A stretch of 64,000 nt of DNA, from assembly GCA_013141075.1 (NCBI GenBank), contig JABFRQ010000005.1:496001-560000 (forward strand). Reading direction: 5' to 3'. Positions within the stretch are counted from its first letter, which is position 1, and each line of letters starts with the position of its first letter. This document shows positions 33,562 to 42,507 of this stretch, piece by piece. Source of the DNA: Methylotenera sp. (GTDB taxonomy: Bacteria > Pseudomonadota > Gammaproteobacteria > Burkholderiales > Methylophilaceae). Under the pieces are notes generated by a model. That model was not told where the DNA came from. It saw nothing but the letters and a program-made list of their open reading frames with translations, and did no database searches. A program made the position numbers and the translations under genes.

Positions 33562-35094
33562 TCAATAATTAGACCGAATGAAAATATCGCCATCAGGTTT
33601 TAAGTCAAACGCGATGCAAATGCGCTCTTCATTTGAGGTGAATGGAATAGTGCGATGAAATAGTGATGACGGGAATAATACAATATCGCCCACCTTGGGT
33701 GAGGCAATACCTGTAGGAAAGTTTTGATGTTGTTGCGGGTAGTTGTCGCCATGCAAGCCGTATTCAAAGCAGCCTTCTAGCGGGTCTTTTTTATCTTTTG
33801 GCAATACCAAATAAACCGCGCCGCTAATCCAGCCAACCTCGTGAATGTGCCTATCTACATAACCGCCGCGGCGTAAACGCACATACCATGAGCTGGTGAA
33901 TTCTAATTCATTGGGAAATGATTTAATTAGCTCGCAATCTGCGCCCGCAAATTGATTTTTGTAGTTAAGAAATTCTTGCTTAACAATTTCGCCTAGCTTT
34001 CTAAAAGAGGCTTCTGGGCGTTTAAATAAATTACCTGCTGATTGCTTGCCGTTAATAATCATGCCCTGTGCACGCACTTCAATGGCGGTGTTGTCGATGT
34101 CATTGAGCAAGTCTTGCAGAAACTGACTGTTTGGTTCGGCAAGCTCAGGAATGCTTTTTTGGTAGACAAAGTCAAAGCCATTTTTGCAAAAATTATATTG
34201 GTCTTCAACACCAAAGTTTTTTGCAAAATGCGTGGATAATGTTTGCAGAAATGGCGCATTGTGCTTGGCGTGCGTTTTTACAATATTGTCTAACTTGGCT
34301 TTAAATGCTTCAAAATGTTCTGCTTTGTAAGTGCAATACAATGCACGTTCTTGCCAGTCATCTAATTTTGAGCGCTCTAAATAATCTACCGCTTCATCAA
34401 AGCGGCCTGCGAGGTATAAAAACTCGCCCATATTGTAGTTTGCGCCCGCATGATTTTTGTTGAGGGCAAGCGTATCAAAGTAGCATTTAATCGCATCTTC
34501 CATATTGCCTTGATCGCGATAACATTCACCCAAGTAATTGTGTGCGTCAGCGTAGTTGGGGAACATCGCAATCGCACGTTTAAAATGCGTAATCGCTTCG
34601 TCTAGCTTACCTTCGTCGCGTAAAGCAGTGCCTAGGTTGAAGTGGCCTCTAGGGTCTTCATGAATGCTAAGCGCTTGGCGGTAGCTCTTAATGGCATCTT
34701 CTAACTTGCCTTGCTTTTGCAAGAGCGTGCCTAAATTGCCGTGCGCCTCAAAAAACTGTGGCTGTAAAGCAATCGCCTTGCGATAACTGTTTGCGGCTTC
34801 GTCAAATTTGTTGACGTTAGTGAGCGCAATGCCTAAGTTGAAGTGTAAATCTGGCGTGTTAGGCTGTATGACAAGCGCTTTTGTGTAGCTTTCAACCGCA
34901 TCTGCAAATTTAGATAAGCCATCTTGTGAAATGCCTAAAATTTGGTAGAGAATAAATGTATTGGGAAAGCGAGCTGCTAAAACTTTAGCTGCCGCCTCAG
35001 CCTCAGCCAGCTTTCCAGCGTTAAATAGTGCTAGCACAGGCTGCATCTCAAGCTGGGTTGGTTGTGGGCTAAATGCTGAAGGTTGTTTTGCCAT
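33562..35094 (-). CDS. TPR protein with a C-terminal 2OG-Fe(II) oxygenase domain
   Basis: About 510 residues. The first 290 hold roughly seven TPRs (LHFNLGIALTNVNKFDEAA; AHGNLGTLLQKQGKLEDAI; AHNYLGECYRDQGNMEDAI). The C-terminal 200 residues resemble the putative 2OG-Fe(II) oxygenase family: SWYVRLRRGGYVDRHIHEVG gives an H.H-type metal pair, and VLFPSSLFHRTIPF the distal His with an Arg-rich end. Such proteins hydroxylate unknown targets. ATG 35094 is preferred to an upstream TTG. The gene stands alone between a palindromic repeat and the YihY-cNMP gene. Confidence 0.85.
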   Translation of the reverse strand: MAKQPSAFSPQPTQLEMQPVLALFNAGKLAEAEAAAKVLAARFPNTFILYQILGISQDGLSKFADAVESYTKALVIQPNTPDLHFNLGIALTNVNKFDEAANSYRKAIALQPQFFEAHGNLGTLLQKQGKLEDAIKSYRQALSIHEDPRGHFNLGTALRDEGKLDEAITHFKRAIAMFPNYADAHNYLGECYRDQGNMEDAIKCYFDTLALNKNHAGANYNMGEFLYLAGRFDEAVDYLERSKLDDWQERALYCTYKAEHFEAFKAKLDNIVKTHAKHNAPFLQTLSTHFAKNFGVEDQYNFCKNGFDFVYQKSIPELAEPNSQFLQDLLNDIDNTAIEVRAQGMIINGKQSAGNLFKRPEASFRKLGEIVKQEFLNYKNQFAGADCELIKSFPNELEFTSSWYVRLRRGGYVDRHIHEVGWISGAVYLVLPKDKKDPLEGCFEYGLHGDNYPQQHQNFPTGIASPKVGDIVLFPSSLFHRTIPFTSNEERICIAFDLKPDGDIFIRSNY

Positions 35095-35196
35095 AATCAA
35101 TATTGTGCGTGTTGTAGTGCATGTATTTTAGAATAAATTGACGCCATTTGTATGGCTGAGTATTTGTATTCATGTGAATTTTTAATATTGCGCATT

Positions 35197-36509
35197 TTAA
35201 TCGCTGTGCGTTTGTAGCCTGGTGGCCATTAGGCGCAAAAATTTCATCGCAACTTTTGGCTCGTCCAAAAGCAATGTTTCAATATTATCAGGGTAAATCA
35301 ACACAACTTCAGCTTGTGCTGAAGTCACAATTGCGTCTGCAACAGCGGGCAGGTTGGAGAGTAGCGCCATTTCGCCAAAGTATTCGCCTGCTTCAATGGT
35401 ACGTATTACTGTGCCATTTTTGACTAATTGTACCTGTCCGCTTACCAAGTAATGCAAATTGCGCGTTAAATCGCCATGGTCAAATATATGTTCGTCCTGT
35501 TGGTACGTTCTGCCATAGCGTTGCATCAATTTTGCCAAGTAATTGGCTTGCAGATTAGGCTCGGGCTGAGGCTTGCTGTACATATCGTTTGCAAATAAAT
35601 TTTTGATGATGAGCACATCTTTTTTGCGAAGTGTGGCGATAAGCTCTGTGCCAAGTAAAAAACAGTAAAGTTAAAATATAACCAAGTAATGGAGATGAAT
35701 AAATTTTTCATGCTGCCAAATATCGAGCCATAATTTTCATTCATGGATAAAAATAAAGTGAACGCAGGCCGCATGAGCAGCCAAAGCACGGCGGTAAATA
35801 ACGCGCCAATGAAAATATGTTTAATGTACAAACGAACAGGAAAAAACACAAAATAGAATGCTGCGATGAGTAAGGTGGTTAATGCCAGTGAGGTAAGCGC
35901 GGCAACAATGTCATACTTAAAAATTTGACTATTTGCGCCTAAAAAAGTAACAACTTTTTCTAACATAAGGCCAGCAAAGGTAAACAAAAAGAATAGCAAC
36001 AACATGCCAATTACAGCAATGAGGTCTTTTAACTTGCGGCGAATAAAGGATGGCGACTCAACTAATGTGGCAATGGTATAAAAAGTGGAGCGCATAGCGC
36101 TCGCAAGCGGCGTGACAGCCCACAACAGCACAAACAAACCCGCAGCACCCCAAACGGCTTTTTGTTGCGCAGCGTTATACACTTCAACCATAATCGCACT
36201 GCTAAATTTTGGCACTAAATTGCCTGTAATAATGGCGAGCTTAACCACAGCATAATCAGAGCTAAAAACAAGCTGGCTAATAACAAAAAACATGAGCAAT
36301 ACCATGGGGATAAGCGCAAACATGGCGTAAAAAGATAGCGATGCTGATAAGCCAAGCGCATTGTGCCGCCTAAAGGCGCCAAACATTTCATGCATCACAA
36401 ATAATGGCGTGCTATAACGCTGTTTAGCATATGCTCTGCGAGGTATATTTAATGCGCCTCGCAGGCCATCTGCTAATTTATTCTTGCTGGCTTTTGGCTG
36501 ATCAGTCAA
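35197..36509 (-). CDS. YihY/BrkB membrane protein fused to a cyclic-nucleotide-binding domain, frameshifted
   Basis: The first part has about six membrane helices of the YihY family (SLSFYAMFALIPMVLLMFF; WLLMRPAFTLFLSMNENYGS). The frame breaks at about 35650-35652: in the next frame the family sequence continues as GTELIATLRKKDVLIIKNLF and leads to a cNMP-binding domain (HIFDHGDLTRNLHYLVSGQV, then GEYFGEMALLSNLPA). One G lost from GGG restores a single protein of about 437 residues. The membrane-plus-cNMP fusion is thus one gene, not two. It overlaps the end of the peptidase gene upstream by 8 bases. The role of YihY proteins is unclear. Confidence 0.82.
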
Positions 36510-37467
36510 TTTTACTAAATGCCTTAAATTGTTCAGTGGCCGCCACCAAGGCTGAAGTAACGCCTACTTCCATGGCGGAATGCCCAGCATCTGGGATAAT
36601 ATGTAAAGTCGCGTGCGGCATTGCGCGGCTTAGCTCCCAAGCGGTAATCGGCGGACAAACCATATCGTACCTACCTTGAATAATTTGTGTTGGAATGTGA
36701 GATAACTTTTCTTGAGCCTCAGCCAGCAAATCGCGTTCACCCACAAAACAATGATTTTGAATGTAATGAATTTGTACCCTAGCGCGCGCGAGTTCGACCT
36801 CACCATTAACTTCAGCAGTGTTAGCAGGCCTCGGGAGCAAGCTCATAATGCTGCTCTCAAAGGCATTCCAGCGGATTGCAGCGGGAATGCTAATGCTAGT
36901 GTTGTTAGAGAATATAAGCACTTCGTACGCCATAATAGGATTATGCCGCTGATTGGCTGGCAAGAATTCGCAAAGTAGATGCCAAGGCTCAGGGTAAAAT
37001 TGTTTAACCTCTCCCAAAAACCAATGCAACTCAGAAGGGCGACTTAAAAATATGCCGCGCAAAATTAAACCCGTTACGTGACTAGGAAAAGTAATCGCAT
37101 AACAAAGCGCTAACGTGCTGCCCCAAGAGCCGCCAAATACCAACCACTCTTTAATGTTTAGCGCCTGCCTAATGGCATCAATGTCATTGACTAAATCATC
37201 GGTAGTATTATGCGTAATAGCACCCAGCGGTTTGCTACGCCCACAACCGCGTTGGTCAATTAAAATAATGCGGTAATAAGTGGGGTCAAAAAAACGCCGC
37301 TGTGTAGGGCTGCAACCGCTGCCTGGCCCACCATGTAAAAAAACCACAGGCGTGCCCGTTGGGTTGCCACAAACTTCATAATAAACTTCGTGAGAATCTC
37401 CCGCATTCAGAAATTTTGACTCAATGATTTCTAATTCAGGATATAAATTGTAAGTGACGTCTTGCAT
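36502..37467 (-). CDS. pip: Proline iminopeptidase
   Basis: The 321-residue alpha/beta hydrolase removes N-terminal proline from peptides. It shows the oxyanion loop HGGPGSGCSPTQRRFFDP, the nucleophile elbow FGGSWGSTLAL (Ser), and late Asp (GRYDMVCP) and His (PDAGHSAME) residues of the triad. No signal peptide, so it is cytoplasmic. It ends overlapping the start of the YihY-cNMP gene. A long AT-rich intergenic region separates it from the divergent xoxF. Confidence 0.93.
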   Translation of the reverse strand: MQDVTYNLYPELEIIESKFLNAGDSHEVYYEVCGNPTGTPVVFLHGGPGSGCSPTQRRFFDPTYYRIILIDQRGCGRSKPLGAITHNTTDDLVNDIDAIRQALNIKEWLVFGGSWGSTLALCYAITFPSHVTGLILRGIFLSRPSELHWFLGEVKQFYPEPWHLLCEFLPANQRHNPIMAYEVLIFSNNTSISIPAAIRWNAFESSIMSLLPRPANTAEVNGEVELARARVQIHYIQNHCFVGERDLLAEAQEKLSHIPTQIIQGRYDMVCPPITAWELSRAMPHATLHIIPDAGHSAMEVGVTSALVAATEQFKAFSKID

Positions 37468-37765
37468 GGTGTTGTTGGCGCTTTCTATTTGATTATAAAT
37501 ACTATTATATTTATTTTTGCATCGGCCTTATATTATATGGTAATAGCAAAAAACCTGATTAAAATAAATGTAAAACTAAATGTAAGTAAATTGTAACGAA
37601 TGTATTGCAATTCGTGTGCGACTGGAATATAGTTCTGTACGCACATGAAAATGTGAGTCGAAATAGACTCTATTATTTGTTAAATTTTGAGAATACATCA
37701 AAAAATAACTAGTAAAAGAAACTGTTTTATAAACAACCCTTAGTAGTTCAACTTTGGAGATTAAT
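37468..37765. promoter_or_regulatory. Divergent pip/xoxF regulatory region
   Basis: The 298-base region is AT-rich with an imperfect palindrome CGAATGTATTGCAATTCG at 37597-37614. The RGGA-N5-TCCY operator of the 1.6-25 kb block is absent, so xoxF appears to be under another control. A ribosome site TGGAGA precedes the xoxF start. I could not fix the -10 and -35 boxes with confidence. Confidence 0.4.
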
Positions 37766-39643
37766 ATGCAAATCAACAAGATCAAATTAGCACTAGGTTT
37801 AGTGGCTGGTTTATCAGTGGCAATGCCAATGGTAGCATCAGCAGCAGCAGACCAAGAAGCAGCAATGGCAAACGCCAACAACTGGGCTCACCCACGCGGT
37901 CAACATAACAACCAAGGTTACAGTGCTTTAGCGCAAGTTAACAAAGGCAACGTTAAAAACCTAAAAGCAGCATGGTCATTCGCTACTGGTGTAAACCGTG
38001 GTCACGAAGGTTCACCAGTTGTTGTAGGTAACATGATGTTCGTACACACTGCGTTCCCAAACAACGTATACGCACTAGATTTAAACGATAACCAAAAAAT
38101 CGTTTGGTCTTATTTCCCAAAACAAGATCCATCAGTACAAGCTGTTTTATGTTGCGATAACGTAAACCGCGGTTTAGGTTACGGCGACGGTAAAATCTAT
38201 CTTCAACAAAATGATGGTAACTTAGTTGCTTTAGACGCTAAAACAGGCGCTAAAGTATGGTCAACATTGGTAAATGATCCAAAAGTTGGCGCTACTAACA
38301 CTAATGCTCCACACGTAATTAAAGATAAAGTGCTTACAGGTTGTTCAGGTGCTGAGTTCGGTGTACGTTGCTTTATCGCAGCTTACAATATCAAAGATGG
38401 TTCATTAGCATGGAAAGCATACTCAACAGGTCCTGATGCTGAAATGTTAATCGGCGCAGACTTCAACAAAGAAAATCCACAATACAGCGCATTGTCAGTT
38501 TACCAAGACGTAAACGGCGGCAACAAACAAGGTGGTTCTTTCGCTAAAGTTCCTAATGACAAATTAGAAATCGGCGTTAAAGATCTAGGCGTTAAAACAT
38601 GGTTAAAACCACAAGCAGTTAAAGATGGTTGGCAACATGGTGGTGGCTCTGTATGGGGCTGGTGGCCGTATGATGCACGTACAAACTTAGTGTATTACGG
38701 AACAGGCAACCCTTCAGTATGGAACCCAGATGTCCGTCCAGGCGATAACAAATGGTCTATGACTGTTTTTGCTCGTGACTTAGACACAGGCGTTGCTAAA
38801 TGGGGCATGCAAATGACTCCACATGATGAGTGGGATTATGATGGTATTAACGAAGTAATCTTGTTCGACAAAGGTGGTAAAACATACGCATGGCATCATG
38901 ACCGTAACGGTTTTGCTTACACTTGGAATGCATCAAACGGTACATTAGTTGCTGCACAAAAAGTTCACCCATTTGTTAACTGGGCAACTGATGTTGATAT
39001 GAAAACTGGCGTGCCAAACAAATTGGCTACAGCTTCAACTCACCAAGACTACAATGCTAAAGGCGTTTGCCCTGCAGCTTTGGGTACTAAAGACCAACAA
39101 CCAGCTGCTTACTCACCAAAAACTGGTTTAATTTACACTCCATTGAACCACGTATGTATGACATACGAGCCAGTTGAGTCTAAATATGTTGCTGGTCAAC
39201 CATGGGTTGGTGCAACATTAACTATGTTCCCTGGTCCAGACGGCGTAATGGGTGGCTTTGCTGCTTATGATCCTATGACTAACAAAAAAGTTTGGTATAA
39301 CAAAGAGAAATTCTCTGCTTGGGGTGGTGCTTTAACAACTGCTTCAAACTTAGTATTCTTTGGTACTTTAGACCGTTGGTTTAAAGCTGTTGATGCAACA
39401 TCAGGTAAAGAACTTTGGAAATTCCAAGTAGGTTCTGGCGTGATTGGTAATGCATTCACATACGGTAACAAAGGTAAACAACACGTTGGCGTGCTATCAG
39501 GTATCGGTGGCTGGGCTGGCGTTGCGATGAACCTTGGTATGACTAACCCAACAGACGCTTTAGGCGCTGCTGGTGGTTATGCTGAATTAACAAAATACAA
39601 CGCTGCTCCTGGCGGCGGTGCATTAACAGTATTCAGCCTATAA
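37766..39643 (+). CDS. xoxF: XoxF lanthanide-dependent methanol dehydrogenase
   Basis: A periplasmic PQQ enzyme of about 625 residues oxidising methanol to formaldehyde (some XoxF enzymes go on to formate). Signal peptide ends VASAA. Seen: Cys129-Cys130 disulfide (LCCDNVNRG), Glu197 (CSGAEFG), Asn315 (GTGNPSVW), catalytic Asp357 and lanthanide-ligand Asp359 (WDYDG), and a normal end GGALTVFSL. Compared with MxaF there is a long loop at about residues 241-290 (YQDVNGGNKQGGSF ... LKPQAVKDGW). Sequence and host type suggest the XoxF4 clade, inferred not tested. Codon choice is strongly biased, as for an abundant protein. ATG 37766 follows TGGAG; an upstream TTG is unlikely. xoxJ and two cytochromes follow. 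Confidence 0.95.
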   Translation: MQINKIKLALGLVAGLSVAMPMVASAAADQEAAMANANNWAHPRGQHNNQGYSALAQVNKGNVKNLKAAWSFATGVNRGHEGSPVVVGNMMFVHTAFPNNVYALDLNDNQKIVWSYFPKQDPSVQAVLCCDNVNRGLGYGDGKIYLQQNDGNLVALDAKTGAKVWSTLVNDPKVGATNTNAPHVIKDKVLTGCSGAEFGVRCFIAAYNIKDGSLAWKAYSTGPDAEMLIGADFNKENPQYSALSVYQDVNGGNKQGGSFAKVPNDKLEIGVKDLGVKTWLKPQAVKDGWQHGGGSVWGWWPYDARTNLVYYGTGNPSVWNPDVRPGDNKWSMTVFARDLDTGVAKWGMQMTPHDEWDYDGINEVILFDKGGKTYAWHHDRNGFAYTWNASNGTLVAAQKVHPFVNWATDVDMKTGVPNKLATASTHQDYNAKGVCPAALGTKDQQPAAYSPKTGLIYTPLNHVCMTYEPVESKYVAGQPWVGATLTMFPGPDGVMGGFAAYDPMTNKKVWYNKEKFSAWGGALTTASNLVFFGTLDRWFKAVDATSGKELWKFQVGSGVIGNAFTYGNKGKQHVGVLSGIGGWAGVAMNLGMTNPTDALGAAGGYAELTKYNAAPGGGALTVFSL

Positions 39644-39645
39644 TT

Positions 39646-39732
39646 TAATGTTGCTATTTTGTAGCAACATTAAAGTTATAACTTAATACAAGTTAGTTCA
39701 AAAAACGCCCCGATTCGTCGGGGCGTTTTTTT
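39646..39732 (+). terminator. Two successive terminator hairpins after xoxF
   Basis: TAATGTTGCTA pairs with TAGCAACATTA (39646-39672), and AAAAAACGCCCCGA with TCGGGGCGTTTTTTT (39700-39732). The second is a classic intrinsic terminator. The 303-base gap to xoxJ (39644-39946) holds no gene; xoxJ probably has its own promoter or is reached by read-through. Confidence 0.88.
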
Positions 39733-39946
39733 ATGTGTGTAAGTCATTAAATGTAAGAATTCACGTCGGAGTTACAGAAAAAATCCTTAAAAAGCAGCAA
39801 ATTAGTTACAATAGAGAGTTGGTTGCGTGCTGTTCTTAGCGGGCATAAATGATAAAAATTATAAGTAAGAACTTTTTAATTAGATAAGTACTCTATAGAT
39901 GCAAGCGGCTTTTTATAAGCTGAATATTTGACGATAAGGAACAAAA

Positions 39947-40882
39947 ATGTTGAAACAAGTTAAAAAGCAGTTAGGCGTCATTGCGCTATTAGCATTAACA
40001 GCAAATGTCAGCCATGCTGCAAATCCTGATATCCCATCACTAAACCCAGATGAAGGCCGTATTGGTGAAGTGAGGCGTGTAGTGGATGAATCAGAATTTA
40101 AAGTATGTGCAGACCCAGAAAATATGCCGTATTCAACTTCAAAACAAGAAGGCTTTGAAGATAAAATTGCTGAGCTATTAGCTAAAGATTTAGGTAAAAA
40201 ACTTACTTTTACATATGCATATAGCCGTCAAGGTTTCTTCAGAAATACGTTGGGGGCTAATCGTTGTGATGTTGTGATTGGGACTACGTCAGATAGCGAT
40301 ATGATGAGAACTTCTAAGCCATATTACCGTGCTGGCCATGTGTTTGTATGGCGTAAAGACAGTAACTTCAACATTACAGATTGGACTTCACCAGATTTGC
40401 GTAAAGGATTTATTGGTGTGATTGATCATAGCCCTGCTACTATTCCAATGGACGCAAATGGCTTAATTCAAAATGCGCGACCATACCGCATTCAGCGCGA
40501 TTTAAATTTACCATCTAGCTTTATGATTGATGATTTAGCAAAAGGTGATATTGATATTGCTATTGCTTGGGGGCCTATTGGTGGTTATTTCGCTAAGCAA
40601 TCAAAAGTACCTATGGTGGTTGCGCCAATTCCAGAATATGAAACACAAAATGCAAAAGGCAAAGAGTATTGGAATATTTCAGTCGGCGTACGTAAAAAAG
40701 ATAAAGACCGTATGGCAATGATTCAAGGCGCGTTAGATAGAAACCAAGCCGCAATTATGAAGATTTTAGATGATTACGGCATTCCACACGTACCAGTGGT
40801 TGAGGGTGATAGCCTAATGAAGTCATATCAAAAATATGGTGCAAACAAAAAAGGCGTCGATGATAAAGAAGTTCAAAAATAA
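39947..40882 (+). CDS. xoxJ: XoxJ, periplasmic binding protein of the methanol dehydrogenase operon
   Basis: The 311-residue protein has a signal peptide (cleaved near SHA-ANPD) and the quinoprotein-associated solute-binding fold: FKVCADPENMPYSTSKQEGF, then NRCDVVIGTTSDSDMM and DIDIAIAWGPIGGY. XoxJ is needed with XoxF; structural work on the family suggests a role in activating or folding the dehydrogenase rather than transport. It aligns well by eye with the first half of the MoxJ-ankyrin protein at 18882, but lacks ankyrin repeats. It is followed by two cytochrome genes. Confidence 0.9.
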   Translation: MLKQVKKQLGVIALLALTANVSHAANPDIPSLNPDEGRIGEVRRVVDESEFKVCADPENMPYSTSKQEGFEDKIAELLAKDLGKKLTFTYAYSRQGFFRNTLGANRCDVVIGTTSDSDMMRTSKPYYRAGHVFVWRKDSNFNITDWTSPDLRKGFIGVIDHSPATIPMDANGLIQNARPYRIQRDLNLPSSFMIDDLAKGDIDIAIAWGPIGGYFAKQSKVPMVVAPIPEYETQNAKGKEYWNISVGVRKKDKDRMAMIQGALDRNQAAIMKILDDYGIPHVPVVEGDSLMKSYQKYGANKKGVDDKEVQK

Positions 40883-41010
40883 GTGTAAAATCACGCAATT
40901 ATTTCGGTTTGAAGTCAACCGAGTAAAATATTAGTACGTTAGATGCTTACACGGTCGATGATGCAAAGCAAAATTGACCGTAGCAAAATTCATTACATAA
41001 GGGATATGAC

Positions 41011-41577
41011 ATGTTAGGTTTTAAATCAATTAAAGCAGCGTTATTAATTTCAATGCTTGGTTTTGCAGGTTTAACTGCAACAACACAAGCAAGTGCAGCT
41101 TGTAATTTAGTGAACACAAAAGACGGTAAGCCATTGGTTATTAAAGCAACAGAAACCGATACGCCACAAGCGAAAGAGTTTTTGGAAACATGTGTTAACC
41201 CATACACAAAAGCTTATATCAAGGATCCAACTTTAATTAAAACTGGTGGCAGAAAAGTATATATGTACAATGGTTGCAGCGGCTGCCACGGTGGTAAGTT
41301 AGAAGGTGTGATGGCACCGTCGCTTGCTAAAAATGGTGGTCAAGGCGCATTTGATACAAAATGGGCTTATGCTAAACACTCTACAGACAAAGGTATGTTT
41401 GAAACAATCGCCTCTGGTGGCACTACACCAGGCGCTTCAGGTGCTGTAATGCCTACTTGGCATGCGCAAGTAGCTGACCATGTAAGTGACGGCTTAAGTA
41501 CCGATGATATATTGAAAGTGGTTGCGTATATTCGTACTGGTTACTTGGGTGACGGCGAAAAAGATTGGTTGAAATAA
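41011..41577 (+). CDS. xoxG: XoxG-like cytochrome c (copy 1)
   Basis: A 188-residue soluble periplasmic cytochrome with a signal peptide (cleaved near ASA-ACNL) and one haem site, NGCSGCHGG (CSGCH). The axial Met is likely in GAVMPTWHAQV, and the C-terminal helix is DDILKVVAYIRTGYLGDGEK. It takes electrons from XoxF. The family is similar to cytochrome cL but shorter. It follows xoxJ; a terminator at 41639-41674 comes before a second, lipid-anchored copy. Confidence 0.88.
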   Translation: MLGFKSIKAALLISMLGFAGLTATTQASAACNLVNTKDGKPLVIKATETDTPQAKEFLETCVNPYTKAYIKDPTLIKTGGRKVYMYNGCSGCHGGKLEGVMAPSLAKNGGQGAFDTKWAYAKHSTDKGMFETIASGGTTPGASGAVMPTWHAQVADHVSDGLSTDDILKVVAYIRTGYLGDGEKDWLK

Positions 41578-41638
41578 ACGCTTAATTTAGTGCAAAATTA
41601 GCCACAAGCTAATCAACTAAACAAGTTTGTAACAAAAT

Positions 41639-41674
41639 AAAACGGCTGCTGTATAATTACAGCAGCCGTTTTTT
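41639..41674 (+). terminator. Rho-independent terminator after the first xoxG
   Basis: AAAACGGCTGCTGT pairs with ACAGCAGCCGTTTT, followed by a T run. It is closely similar to the terminator after the next cytochrome gene. Confidence 0.9.
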
Positions 41675-41803
41675 ATGCGCCAAGCTAACTAAAGGCGAAC
41701 ATGTTTCTTTGTAGTTAGAATTTGTATCTGATTGAGCCAAGCTTTAAGCGCTCGTATATTGAACTTAGATTTTGGACTTAAAATTTATATTGGGAGATTG
41801 GAA

Positions 41804-42385
41804 ATGAGTAAAGGTAAGTTGAGTTTAGCATTAGTGCTTGCATTAGCATTAAGTGCATGTGGCGATAAAACAGCAGGCACTTCGGGTTCAACCGCATCAG
41901 TAGGTTCAACAGAAACTTGTAGTTTAGTTTCAACGAAAGATAATAGCCCATTAGCCATTAAGGTTACCGCTACAGATACACCAGAAGCCAAAGAGTTTTT
42001 AGCAACTTGCATCAATCCATATACAAAAAAATATGCTGCGGATGCTGAAGCTGCAAAAGTTGGTAAAAAAGTATTGTCATATAACGGTTGTACTGGTTGT
42101 CATGGCGGCAATTTGGGTGGCCTGATGGCGCCTTCATTGGTTAAAAATGGCGGTACAGGTGCTTTTGATACTAAATGGGTGTATGAAAAAAATGCGACTG
42201 ATAAAGGTATGTTTGAAACAATTTCAGGTGGCACACCAGGCACTTCTGGCGGCACTATGTTTGTTTGGCATAATCAGCTACCAGGTAAAACAGGCGATGG
42301 TTTATCAACAGATGATATATTAAAAGCAATAGCTTATATTCGTACTGTATATAAAGGTGACGGCGAGAAAACTTGGATGAAATAA
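41804..42385 (+). CDS. XoxG-like lipoprotein cytochrome c (copy 2)
   Basis: About 193 residues from ATG 41804, after GGGAGATTGG; an earlier in-frame start adds residues before a proper signal (MSKGKLSLALVLALALSAC). The lipobox LSAC predicts a lipid-anchored Cys. The rest closely parallels copy 1: TCSLVSTKDNSPLAIKVTAT, haem site NGCTGCHGG, DTKWVYEKNATDKGMFE and DDILKAIAYIRTVYKGDGEK. One clear difference is GGTMFVWHN in place of AVMPTWHA. It arose by duplication of xoxG together with its terminator. The anchor would hold it to the membrane, perhaps passing electrons onward. Confidence 0.87.
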   Translation: MSKGKLSLALVLALALSACGDKTAGTSGSTASVGSTETCSLVSTKDNSPLAIKVTATDTPEAKEFLATCINPYTKKYAADAEAAKVGKKVLSYNGCTGCHGGNLGGLMAPSLVKNGGTGAFDTKWVYEKNATDKGMFETISGGTPGTSGGTMFVWHNQLPGKTGDGLSTDDILKAIAYIRTVYKGDGEKTWMK

Positions 42386-42439
42386 GGATTAATTAAGTAA
42401 GCGATTAGTCAAAAAATAATTGCCTACTATAATCACTTG

Positions 42440-42474
42440 AACGGCTACTGTATAATCGCAGTAGCCGTTTTTTT
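42440..42474 (+). terminator. Rho-independent terminator after the second xoxG-like gene
   Basis: AACGGCTACTG pairs with CAGTAGCCGTT, then TTTTT. The stem and loop resemble the terminator at 41639-41674, as expected from a duplication that included it. Confidence 0.9.
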
Positions 42475-42507
42475 ATTCATTACTATCAATTTTTGTTGAA
42501 GGCTATC

